This document shows, one piece after another, positions 1-10,243 of a stretch of DNA of 64,000 bases. The position numbers and the translations under genes were made by a program. How positions within the stretch are numbered: position 1 is the stretch's first letter; each line of letters opens with the position of its first letter. Source of the DNA: Symbiotaphrina buchneri (Eukaryota; Ascomycota; Symbiotaphrinales; Symbiotaphrinaceae); contig BCIG01000019.1 of the NCBI GenBank assembly GCA_001599915.1, forward strand, positions 124,001 to 188,000. Reading direction: 5' to 3'. Below the pieces are notes generated by a model, which worked only from the letters and a program-made list of their open reading frames with translations, ran no database searches and had not been told where the DNA came from.

Positions 1-784
1 CCGTACGCTGTGCATTCAAGCTCGCACCCCGCTAACATCCTTTTCTTCTGATCCACACAGCCAAAACAGCCGGCATCACCAGCACGCAGACGCAGCTGCT
101 GCTCAACGCCATTCAGACGCCGGTCATGATGGTCGCAGCGTTGACGGGGCTGTCCTTCATCGGCCGCTTAGACCGCCGCCGGCTACTCATGGTGTCCAGC
201 AGCGGCATGGCCGCATCCGTCGCCGTCATCACCGCCTGCACGGCCAACCAGGCCGGCAAGGCAGCCGTGGGCGCCACTGGTGTTGCATTCCTCTATGTCT
301 TCCTTGTCGTTTTTGCTTTTGCTTGGGTATGTCGTGACGAGCTCCTCATCTGCCAATTCCCCTTCCTTCTTTCTTTCCTTGGATAGTAAGGAGAAACTAC
401 CAGCCAGCTAATGATGATAACGGGAGACAGACACCCATGCAATCCCTCTACCCCTCCGAAGTGCTGGCGTACAACACGCGTGCCAAAGGACTGGCGTACA
501 TGAACCTGATGGTCAACGCCGTCAACGTCCTCAATACGTACGTGCCGCCCGTCGCCATCGCCCACTCCGGGTGGAAATTCTACATCCTCTACATCGTCTG
601 GGACGCGTTCGGCGTCCTTGTCATCTACCTCTTTTTCGTCGAGACCCGTGGCAGGAGTTTGGAAGAGGTCGAGGAGCTGTTCAAGGCGCGTAATCCTGTG
701 AAAGAGAGCCTGAGTCGTAGAGAGGTCCTGGTTCTGGCGGATGGGAGTGTCGTGGAGGATGCTGTGAAGGGGCAGGGTGTTTAG
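1..784 (+). CDS. MFS sugar transporter, C-terminal part
   Basis: This is the 3' end of a major facilitator superfamily sugar/lactose permease-type transporter cut by the window edge. Two introns are visible: 3-60 (gtacgc...cacag) and 327-430 (gtatgt...gacag). The exons read through to a TAG at 782-784. The sequence holds the loop motif GRLDRRRL, where fungal hexose transporters carry their conserved GRR/GRK loop, then FAWTPMQSLYPSEVL, the usual sequence around the tenth helix, and the terminal VETRGRSLEEVEELF, the classic PETKGxxLEE signature. It would import a sugar or small polyol across the plasma membrane by proton symport. The substrate cannot be told from this part. It may belong with the tailoring genes that follow, but this is inference from position only. 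Confidence 0.9.
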
Positions 785-1505
785 CGTCTGCCCTGCTTTG
801 AAGAGCGTTGGGACGGTTCGTTTCTGATGTGGCGTCTCTTCTATTGGAATTTCTGCGTGGCACCTTGGAATCCGATAATTTTGTGTTTGCTTAATCTTTG
901 CCGTTTATGACTGAAAATGCAGCACCTAATTCCTGTGCTCGATCCCGCCAGGGCATGAGATATGCTTTGGTTCATAACCTAATCTTCGCACTCTACCCTT
1001 CTGTGAACGCCTGCCGATGGTCGTCGTCACAATCTAGGCATTGTTGTGTGTAAGGTAAGTATAGTCTCGGGCTCGGTCAGGGGCTATCTATCAGTGGGCC
1101 TCCTTGGCGGGATCTACGGCCCTCGTTTCTGTTTGGTCGTCCCGCCCGAGCGGGCCCGGCCGAGCAACCCTAGCCCTTATCAAGACCCATCCGCGGACCG
1201 AGGACAGGTGTTGTATAGATGATAGACGATGCGCAGTTGCGAGCCGCGTGTACTCGAGAAAAGATTATAGTAGGACATGCTCGGAAAGTGAGCGATCTTG
1301 TTTCTGTTCCTGTCTTTGCCTTGTTATCTACATATTCTTATCGCTCGAGGTGGGGCAACGGATTATTGCGTGTCTAGACCCCTATATCTCGCCATCGCGC
1401 GCCCCGAGCTCCTGGGAAGCTCCAACAGGCTGTGAGACCTCGTGAGATCTCAGAAACCAAGACTCAAGGAGGCAGAGGGAACCCATACGCGGTAAATCTC
1501 CCGCC
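785..1505. other. Intergenic, 3' flank and promoter region
   Basis: I see no supported gene here. It holds the 3' flank of the transporter and the upstream region of the FAD monooxygenase. The open frames in it have no family resemblance. Confidence 0.5.
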
Positions 1506-3092
1506 ATGGCACCTCCCACAGCCAACACCACCGCGCTCTCGCTGCCCTCCGCCAGCCTCGAAATCGCCATCGCCGGCGCCGGCATCGGCGGGCTGGCAGC
1601 AGCCATTGCGCTGCGGAAGCACCCCAAAGTCCGCGTGACGCTGTACGAGCAGGCGAGCGCGCTGCGCGAGATTGGCGCCAGCATTGCGCTGGGCCCGAAT
1701 GGCATGCGCACGCTGGAGAAGCTGGGCGTGGAGAATGCGTTGACGGATGAGGTGTGTTTCCGGGGTGGCAGCGAGTATCCGATGATTTATAGGTGAGTCT
1801 TGAATGACGTTTTGAGAGGGATGCTACGAGGGAGAATTGGTACTGAGAGGTTTTTGTGTGGCAGGCATTGGAAGACGAATGAGGTCGTGAGCCATGATGT
1901 TCACCATAATGTGACGAACCGCAAGCATCAGACGGCGCGATACCATCGTGCGCATCTCCACCAGGCGCTGCTGGAGAATGTGCCTTCGGATATCATACAT
2001 CTGAACAAGAAAATCGTGAATGTTGAGGCGGACCCCGCGACGGGTGTGAAAATGTTCTTCGCAGATGGCACGTCGGCAACCGCGGATATCCTGCTTGGAG
2101 CTGATGGCATCCATTCGGTATGTCATTCCCTGTCATATGAGCTTGGTCTAGTGGGAATGAAAGCTGATGGAGGTGTTAGAATGTAAGGAAGATTTTCGTA
2201 CCTGATCACAGCCTACACTGGACTGGGTGGGTCGCGCTGCGCTCGACGTTCGATGCTTCCTTGATCGAGGGCATCCCAGATGTGCCTTATGATGCCACAC
2301 ACTGGGTATGATCCTTCTTCCTAATTTCTAGGATGATTTCTAATAGCTGCGGACAGTGGGGCCCCGATCGCAACTTCTTCGCATCCAGACTTGGTAGGTC
2401 TCCCCAGCATGCAAGACTCCTAAACGGTCCGGCACATCTAATTTCCAGCAGGCAAGAACCAATACACCATTGTAGGCGGCTACGACGCCGACCCTCAAGA
2501 CCCCAACGCGCCCTACCGCGACGCCAAATGGAACGGCCCCGGCGACAAGGCCATCCTGCGGCAGTACTACAAAGACTGGCACCCAAGCATCCGCGCGCTG
2601 GTCGAGGCCTCGCCCTACGTGCGGCTGTACCCCAACGTCGCCGGCGCGCCCATCGAGACCTGGACCTTCAGCAACCGCGTCACGCTCATCGGCGACGCGG
2701 CACACACGCATGGTGGCGCGTTCGCGGCCGGCGGCTCACTGGCTATCGACGACGCGTACTGCTTCTCCCTCGCGCTGAAGGAAGTGTTCCCGTATACGGC
2801 GAGCGAGAAGCCGAAGCCGGAAGCGCTGGCGAAGGCGTTTCGATTGTATGAGTCGACAAGGAAGCCGCATGCGAATAGGATCCTGGGCGTCGTGCATGGC
2901 ATGATTGCGAAGCAGAAGGAGAGGGTCCAGAAAGGCCAGACGGAGACGGATGAGGAGCTGAGAGAGCGCATGAGGAATCGCCCGGATCCGTATTGGATTA
3001 GTGAGCATGATGTTGAGGCGGCGTTCTGGGAGACGGTGAGGAAGGAGAAGGACGCTGGGGGCAAGGCTGGTGAAGAGCGGGCGAGGCTTTAG
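1506..3092 (+). CDS. FAD-dependent monooxygenase (salicylate hydroxylase-like)
   Basis: The gene has five exons: 1506-1792, 1865-2117, 2180-2305, 2357-2393 and 2452-3092. They sum to 1344 bases, giving 447 residues. The N-terminus carries the dinucleotide-binding fingerprint GAGIGGLAAA followed by the acidic end of the second strand (VTLYEQ). LLGADGIHS is the conserved DG motif. RVTLIGDAAHTHGG near residue 300 is the GD motif that binds the FAD ribityl chain. These place it in the class A flavoprotein aromatic hydroxylases, which use NAD(P)H and oxygen to hydroxylate phenolic rings. The length is normal for the salicylate hydroxylase/6-hydroxynicotinate monooxygenase group. It is followed by a dehydrogenase on the same strand, and an O-methyltransferase and a laccase lie within 12 kb. 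The precise substrate is unknown. Confidence 0.92.
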
Positions 3093-3414
3093 ATTGGTTT
3101 CGATAATAGATATGAAGGTTCTTGCATGTTGGAAATATATACTGGATTTAGAGCATCTTATAAACAGAACGTGCAGAAGATACTACGACAGAAATCGTCC
3201 AGACAAGTGATTTTGCCTTATGCTGTCAATATTATCCCGGCGTAGAGTCGCAGCCAAACCATTCTTTTCACCAAATCACTCTCTGACCCCGCGGCATCCT
3301 CACTACAGATACAATGACTTCTAGCTTCAATTATTCCTGAAATGAGCTAGCTTAAAACTGTGTCTTGAGGCATCAAATCATCATTCTATGTTCCTCATTC
3401 CTGACAAATCCCCA

Positions 3415-3442
3415 CCGGCCAATTTCGCCGGCCAATTCGCCG
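3415..3442. promoter_or_regulatory. Paired CCAAT boxes in a 13-base near-repeat
   Basis: The block CCGGCCAATTTCGCC is followed at once by CCGGCCAATTCGCCG, giving two GGCCAATT cores 13 bases apart on the same face. CCAAT is bound by the fungal Hap/CBC complex. The pair lies about 570 bases upstream of the dehydrogenase. Function is inferred from the motif only. Confidence 0.35.
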
Positions 3443-3779
3443 CAGCCCACAAATTCCTAACACAGCCAAACCAAACTCGCCGAACGGTGGCAACGTAACA
3501 TAACATAACGCCGTACACCCAGGCGCAAACAATCTTCTTTTCCTAATCTGCAGCAGTTCCAGCTTTCCAGTTGCTTGCATCCAAGCTGGAAAATGGCGCC
3601 CATCATTCGCACATGCAACGAAAGTAGGCTTTTTCGCAGGAAGTGTGATGGATGATCCCCAGTGTATCTCGGCGGCCAGATTGGCCTTTATTGTGTACCT
3701 TAGGGTTCTCAAGTAATCAGGCAAAAGTGGTTCATTTACTCTGTTGATTCTATTTGGATTTGTCAGGCGAATCTTTCAA

Positions 3780-3785
3780 TATAAG
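3780..3785 (+). promoter_or_regulatory. TATA-like element upstream of the dehydrogenase
   Basis: TATAAG lies about 225 bases upstream of the ATG at 4009 and is followed by a long CT-rich tract, a common core-promoter layout in filamentous fungi. Confidence 0.35.
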
Positions 3786-4008
3786 AGCGCAGTGAAGTCC
3801 ATCCTTGAGACACGTCTTTCTCTCTCACTCTCTCTTTGATCTCCCAACACGACAGACTTGCTTCCCTGGCCATACTACGCGGCATCTAAGGAGTCTTTAA
3901 GAGCAAAACGAACCCTCAAAGCCCTCTAAAAAGAAAGCTCATACTCAAATCCTCTCCCGACCCTCACACCACCTTCCCACATTCCCACATCCAACGAGAA
4001 CCACCACC

Positions 4009-4770
4009 ATGGCCGCTCCCGCACCCACCCAACCCATCACGCTCATCACGGGCGGCAACAAAGGCATCGGTCTCGCCGTCGCGACCCTTCTCGCCAGCCC
4101 GCCCTACGCACACCACGTAATCATCGGCTCACGCAATCCCTCGGCGGGCTCCTCCATCGCCACCCAGCTCCGCAGCGCCGGGCACGCCGCCTCCAGCATC
4201 CAACTCGACCTCTGCTCCGAATCCTCCATCGCTGCCGCCATCGAGAGCATCCGCGCCGACTTCGGACGGCTGGACGTACTGGTCAACAACGCGGGGATCT
4301 TCCTCGACCCGAACCCGTTCGTGACGGGGCCGGCGCTGAGCACGTTCGAGCTCTATAAACAGACCTTCGCAACCAACGTGGTCGGCACGGCCGCGCTGAC
4401 AGAGGATCTGTTGCCGCTGCTGCGGAAAGCGGAGGCGAAGCCCGCGCGGATGGTGTTTGTCTCGAGCACTCTGGGCAGCCTGCAGCTCTCGAGTACCGAT
4501 ACGGATAAGCTCCGCCAGAGCTGGAAGGCGTATAATGCCAGCAAGGCGGCCGTCAATATGCTGGCGATTAAGTACGCGCAGGCCCTGGAGGACGTGGGTG
4601 CGAAGGTGAATACGGTGAGCCCTGGCTTCGTTAGCACGGATATGACCGGCCATACTGAGTATGGTATCGCGCCGGAGGTGGCTGCCTTGAGCGTTGTGAA
4701 GATGGCGACGTTGGGTGAGGATGGTCCGACGGGGACGTTCAGTGAGAGTGATGGGCCTATTCCTTGGTAG
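4009..4770 (+). CDS. Short-chain dehydrogenase/reductase (SDR)
   Basis: This is an intronless gene of 253 residues, the usual length of a classical SDR. It has the Rossmann fingerprint TGGNKGIG near residue 14, NNAG near residue 93, a Ser in VFVSS, and the catalytic Y-x3-K as YNASK near residue 178. PGFVSTDM follows, the usual segment after the active site. It should reduce or oxidise a carbonyl/alcohol pair with NADP(H) in the cytosol. The context of ACCACC before ATG is favourable. It lies next to the FAD monooxygenase on the same strand and may act on the same metabolite, which is inference. Confidence 0.93.
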   Translation: MAAPAPTQPITLITGGNKGIGLAVATLLASPPYAHHVIIGSRNPSAGSSIATQLRSAGHAASSIQLDLCSESSIAAAIESIRADFGRLDVLVNNAGIFLDPNPFVTGPALSTFELYKQTFATNVVGTAALTEDLLPLLRKAEAKPARMVFVSSTLGSLQLSSTDTDKLRQSWKAYNASKAAVNMLAIKYAQALEDVGAKVNTVSPGFVSTDMTGHTEYGIAPEVAALSVVKMATLGEDGPTGTFSESDGPIPW

Positions 4771-4828
4771 ATAGCTGTAGATATACCAATTGCCAGTCTG
4801 CTTTTATGTCAATATCCTCAGACGGCAC

Positions 4829-6519
4829 TCAGTCGGACTTCGACTGATCCAGTGTCCAGGATTGATCCCTTTCAACCATAGAGATTGTGATACTCATCAA
4901 AACTCCCATCTTATCCGTGGCAGCTTCCCAGGCATCCAGCTTCATCGCGTTCAAAGGCCCATTGCCTTGATGAGCGTCAATCAGTGCGCCAAAGCTCCAC
5001 ATATCCGTATACAAGATGCTGGTCTGATAGAAAGTGCGTTCGGTCTCCCATTCGTCACGAGACCGTGCCTCCCACATGCCCTTTGCCGTGCAGAGCGGTT
5101 TGTCCCTGTAGGAGGCAGACCGGGAGCAGCATGGGCCGGCATCGGCGGGCATGAGCCGGGTGACCACGAACCAGAGACATCCGACCTGCGGCCACATAGT
5201 TTGTTAGGGCGGTTCCTGTGTAACGAAATGGCTCTGTCTTACCGCCGGCGCGACTCTGCAAAAACCCAATCCTCCCACTGGGTACTTGGATCTGCCCATT
5301 CGGTCTCGGAGAAAGGTGCGGTGAGAAGTTGGAGAAACCTCATTGTCAATGTCTAATCATGGGTCAATATCGGGGCAGTCATTTGAGCAATTCAGTAGAT
5401 AACAGACCTTGAACGTATCGGTCAGGCGGGCTCTTCGAGCAGGCGTTTCATCACTCTGGTCCACAATTGCCATTATCGTGTATATAATCAGAGCTTGCAG
5501 CGCCGTCAAAAGCTCATATTTGTCATACGTATCCATCTTGACTCGGCGCTCAAGTCAGCATCAAGACTCCAAACCGCTCCTAATGCGCGGACCACTCACC
5601 TCATCCCGAAAACGCTGTTCCTCACGATCAATCGATCGCCAGAGAAACGGGCGACTCTCCTGCGTCCGCAAAGCAAAGAGCTGGGCGATGCTCATGCATG
5701 TCGCCAAGTGCTCGGGGAGGGAAGGCGCATGCCAGTGCTGGTGGATGAAAGGCGGGAACGTCTGTCGCCGGAGCATCATCTCCGGGAAGGCGCGGAGGAT
5801 GTGCAGAATCAGCCTGGCGCCTTGTTCAGCGGCTGCGGTGCCTGGACGACGAGTCGTGAGAGATCCGTTCCTGGAGGGTAGTACCGAATCGGCCGAATAA
5901 TCCGGTGGAAATCCAGGGTTTGCGAATGCTTGGTCGTTCGAAGATACCGAAACATCCAGAGTGTCCTGGCTAAGACCTGTGCCTGTGCTGATCTCCCCGA
6001 AGGCTAGCTCATGGCCCATCACACCCTCCCAGTCAAGATCAGGGTCATTTCCCACCGCAGCAGCCTCCGAAATGTCCTCGCCCGTCGCAAACCCTCCCAG
6101 CTCTCCCTCATCGCTCCTTCCCACCTTACCACCCACATACCCCGTTCGTCTCAAACCCCTACTCTTCGAATCCTGATACCCGCACCCCAATCCTCTCTCA
6201 GCACATCTCCCACACCGCGGGCGCTCAAAGCTGCATTTCGTCTTGGCCGCGCTGCACGCCGCACAGGACCTGAGCCGGCCTTTACGCCTGGCTTGTGCGC
6301 GCCGACAATATGAGATGTGGCGGTTAAATGAATACTCTTCTCTTAGTTAGCTGGAAAGAGGTGGGTGGCGGGGAGTGGGATGGGGGTGAAGCTGGGGTTG
6401 GGCGGGGCAGGGAAGGTGGGAGAGGGATGCAGACCTCTATTGAAGACTTTATCGCAGTGCGGACAGAATCTAATAAACGTCTGCACTGACTCTGACGAGG
6501 CTGGGGATATGATCTCCAT
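4829..6519 (-). CDS. Dual-finger transcription factor (C2HC finger plus Zn2Cys6)
   Basis: Exons on the minus strand are 6519-6435, 6336-5600, 5536-5408, 5352-5243 and 5185-4829. Exon 1 begins MEIISPASSES and ends in CPHCDKVFNR. Splicing to exon 2 completes a zinc finger with C-x2-C-x3-F-x5-F-x2-H-x3-C spacing. About 15 residues later comes a perfect Zn2Cys6 cluster (C-x2-C-x6-C-x6-C-x2-C-x6-C) starting CAACSAAKTKC. The rest matches the fungal regulator middle region, with motifs such as WEDWVFAESRRR and YRDKPL...WEAR. It would bind DNA in the nucleus and is a good candidate regulator of the surrounding metabolic genes. One oddity is that exon 4 ends in phase 2 while exon 5 must be read from a codon boundary, so the canonical splice (5242-5186) leaves the frame one base short. 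Confidence 0.85.
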
Positions 6520-7134
6520 GGTTGACGTGAGGCAAGAGAAAATAGTGATTGTGTTTGGGAGATGGAACAAGAAGACGGTTGTTGCACTCGTTTCGTATGC
6601 GCAGAGCAGGCAGCTTTTGGCGATTTGTAAGCGGCAAACCACGCACCACCGCACACCACGGATATAGCTAGATTGAGGAGCTTCCAGAGGTTAGACGCTG
6701 AACCAAAATCCGAGAACCTGAGTTTTGGTCCGGTGTGGTTATTTACACATCACAACAAAGATCGGTGTGAACATACCTAAGGTACATATGGGAAGGAAGG
6801 AAGAGATGCATCGACAAAGACTACTAGCTATTGTTTCATGCCCGTTTCGTGGATTGAACCGGCAGAAGATGTCAAGGACAAGCCACAAGGTAGGTACAGT
6901 AATTCTGTCATATTAATTTTGCGATGAAATCTAACCTCATAAAGTGGCTTTCGTAAAACCAAACTTGTCGTCCCTTTGTGCTCATTAGAATGCGGCGGCG
7001 TACCGCTCATGCACGCATTCGCGCCCTCCCCTCATAGCCAACGCCCAACACATCGACTCCTTAAGGTATCCATCCATCCAGTGCTAACCTTCTCCCTCCG
7101 TCTTCTTCCTACCTCCCATCTTCCTCCTCCCTCC
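6520..7134. other. Intergenic, upstream of the dual-finger regulator
   Basis: I see no supported gene. It lies between the 5' end of the regulator and the 3' end of the rhodopsin-domain gene, both on the minus strand. Confidence 0.5.
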
Positions 7135-8736
7135 TCACGTCGACGCCCGCTTCATACTAACCTCGACCTCCTTCGTAACACTTATCGTATTCAACGGGAC
7201 CTCATCACTCTGCCCATCCGCATCCCCCGCACGCCAGGGACTATTCGTCCTCTGCCTACCCCACCCGCCGCCGCGACCATCCTCCAGATCCACGTCGCCA
7301 TCACTGCTGCCGAACTTACTCGGCGCGCCATGGCCCGTGACCCGCACGTCCAGCTTGCCCTCGTGGCCTGTGCCGGGGCCGGACCAGTCGCGCGCTGAGA
7401 GAGGGGGTTCCGTGCCTGCGCCGCCCATTTCGACGCCGTGGTTCTTGGTTCCCCCGCCACCGCCCAGCCGCGTGAAGCCCGCGAAAGCCCCGTGGCTGCG
7501 CGCGCTGTGGTGCGTGCTGAGCCCCGTTCCACCGTGGGGCCCGCCGTTGCCGCCGCCACGCAGGTTCCAGCGGGGGAGACTACCGCGGCGGCTGCTCCAG
7601 CTCTTGCTTTCCTTAGCCGCGCTGCCGGCACTGCCGCTGCCACCGCTCGCTCCGGGGGGCGTGCCGCCCGTGCCGTCGTTGCCCTGTCTATCGAACGTCG
7701 GGCGGGTGATGGAGCGGGGAACGGCGCAGGCGAAGAGCGGCCAAAGGCTGGGCAAGCAGGCAGCGATGACGAGCAGGCCGGCTTCAGCGAGAGTCCAGAC
7801 GCCGAGCGTGACAGACGTCCAAGTGGGGTCGACGAGGGCGTTTTTCTGGAAGAAGGTCGACATGCGGACGCAGCTCGCGATGGTGCCGAGCGAGCCGAGC
7901 GTGAAGACGCCGGTGAGGCCGACTTTTTGAAAGACCGTTGTGTGAAGGCGCCACACGGCGGGGAGAGGGAGGACAAGGATCAGCACGTCGGTCAGGATGT
8001 TGGGGACGGAGACGTAGCGGTAGTAGGCGACTTGGTTGAAGCACTGCCCGCCCGCGATGGTTTTGTCCCAGGTGTACGCGATCGGAGAACATTGGAAGAT
8101 GGCGGCGAAGAAGGTCCCGATCCCCGTGCCGATGACGATGAAGCCGATGATGTAGAGGCCCCACGTGAACCGCTGCGTCTGCGTGCCGAAGATGCGTCGG
8201 TAGAAGAACAGGATGCTGATTTTGGCGGGTGTCACGCTGAGGGGGAAGTCGATGATTTCGTCGGCCATTAGGCCCTGTATAGGTGGTCAGAGGAATTGAC
8301 AGAGGGCGGAAGAGGCTTGGAAGTACCTTTTCGAGAGCGACCACTGAGTTAGGCCAGTGCTGCAGGACGTACTCGAAGTGATAGCCTACTTTTCCCACTT
8401 TGACCACTGCGTTGTGTTAGCACGCCGCTCAGAAGTTCTGGCGCCAGACGACGTGACTTACAGACGATGTAAAGCGCGCATTGGGCAAGACCACCGACCT
8501 ATATCACGCGGATTCATCAGTATCGGTCCTTTAGCATCGACAGCAGCATCTCAGCATACCAGTGCAGGAACCATCAGGTAGTCATCCCAGCCAATCTTCA
8601 TCTTCCTCAGAGTCCTGGCATAGAACCGCAACGCCACCACGAGAATCTGCAAGACTGCGAAGACTATAGCGACAGCGATGACTTTATCCCCGGTATAGGC
8701 ATCGCTGACCGCAGTGTCGGCCAAAGTCGATGCCAT
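7135..8736 (-). CDS. Rhodopsin-domain (PTH11-like) integral membrane protein
   Basis: Four exons (8736-8560, 8498-8462, 8406-8327, 8274-7135) sum to 1434 bases, or 477 residues. The first 290 residues hold about seven hydrophobic helices with hallmarks of the fungal rhodopsin-domain family: RFYARTLRKMKIGWDDYLM after helix 1, KISILFFYRRIF, QCSPIAYTWD, LILVLPLPAVWRLH and the final ACLPSLWPLF. The family includes the Pth11-type receptors but is large and mostly unassigned. The remaining 190 residues are a disordered cytosolic tail very rich in Gly, Ser, Thr and Ala. I started at the first true ATG (MASTLADT); an upstream TTG in frame was rejected. It may be a surface sensor, but no ligand is known. 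Confidence 0.9.
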
Positions 8737-10243
8737 GATGACATGCAATGCGCAGCTTCCAAACGCAGGCTTAATGCTGAACGAGGGATGCGCAGAGCAG
8801 CAAGATCATAGACTCCAAAAGCACCCGCAAACAGTACGTCGTACTGTCTGCCAGCCAGGCGTCAGGAACAGGAAAATGCTCCAAGATTCAGGGACATGGG
8901 ATGTTCAAAAGTCTTTGGCTCGGGCCGTTCGACACCACAACCACACTACCAACTCTCCCGAAGGAAGGGCGGGCAGCGTCAGGAAACGAGTCCCGCAGCG
9001 GGCACAGCGCTTGCCAAGCGCACGTAAAAAGTGTCCTAGCCATGTCTTCGGCCAGCGCTAGCACTTGAGTCGTTCAAGCCCCAAGGCCGGTTCAGGTCCC
9101 CGGCGCGACGATCCGATCAGCAAGGGGGATGCTAGCTTTGGGTAACCTTTCAGTGAGTGGCTCCACTGTATCCTCCGCTTCTGCCCTGCCCACCAACCAG
9201 GTCTTTCTGCCTCCCGAGCTCGAATTACGCCATGCAGGCGTCCGGTGATTTGCCGCCAATCGTGCGAATGGGACGCCGCCGGCTTTCGGCTTGGCGAGTC
9301 TTCTGTTCCAGTTAAAGGCACCACTTGAATCGAAAGTGATCAGCGCAGCAACACAACGCCGACATCGCCGTTCCCCTTCGCTTCGTATTACGAAGTAAAA
9401 GGCTGCAAAACTCATGAACCACACAAGCCACCGAAGTTGATCATTACCTACTCAAAGGCGAAGGTTCAGCCGTGCCGGCCGCCTGATGATAGTTTTCTGA
9501 CGGTTGTTCTTCCGATCAGGCAACGAGCGCGATACTTTCAGAGGCTGGAGGAAATAACGCCAGCCGATCTTTTAGTCACGTCGAATTGCTGGTGCGTACG
9601 CCGGTTCCACAGTTGCGCACGGCACCGAGCACACCAGCAAAACTGTCGCCCTGTCTTGGCGCGGCCACCAAGCGAACGGGAGGGAGGAGCCATGGCGCGA
9701 GCAGACGAACAACAAACTCGTGATGGTGAGGAAAGCTCACTCGTAGTCGATTATTACCTCGGTAGTGAGTTTGCGAGGACTTTCCCTTGCTCCTGCTCAG
9801 TTTTTGTGTCCAACCGTTGAAAACAATTGGATGCTTCATCGTGTGCCTTGGACCACCAGCGGAAGAGATCCGCCTGCCAAGCAGCCACACTTCTGTGCGA
9901 ATTGGACTGTAATGAAACGTTTCTTCAACTAGCACAGCTGGTCAGTATCTCGCAATTAGGACTAATAAATATAAAAACGGTTGATTACAGACTGCGTACT
10001 TCTTAGTGTTATTAGTTAATGGTAAGTAGTAGCGGATGGGCCAGCAATATTAATCCGCCGGCTTGACGCAAGGAACACAGACCACCTCCCAGCTCTGCAA
10101 GGACTCGAACGACTTCCACGCTATCAGCGCCGCCTAGACTTACCAACTCGGTAGCACTTACTGACCCCACTACCGTACCGCGACCACCTTCGCTACAGTA
10201 CATCCCCTTGCAACAACAATCCTCCGACCAACGAGCAACCACC
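8737..10243. other. Intergenic, 1.5 kb, between divergent genes
   Basis: This is the shared upstream region of the rhodopsin-domain gene (minus) and the O-methyltransferase (plus). Several open frames occur but none has a family resemblance or splice support. I see no RNA gene or repeat. Confidence 0.5.

Larger units (their letters stand above)
3093..4008. other. Intergenic, promoter of the short-chain dehydrogenase
   Basis: No gene is supported. The right half holds promoter-like signals: paired CCAAT boxes near 3415-3442, a TATAAG at 3780-3785 and a CT-rich tract at about 3808-3845 before the ATG at 4009. Confidence 0.5.

Noticed and set aside
4129-4653. Minus-strand frame of 174 residues over the SDR
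   Set aside because: Antisense shadow; the plus frame has all SDR motifs.
7337-8271. Long plus-strand frames over the rhodopsin-domain tail
   Set aside because: They are GC-rich antisense frames of a Gly/Ser-rich coding tail with no domain.
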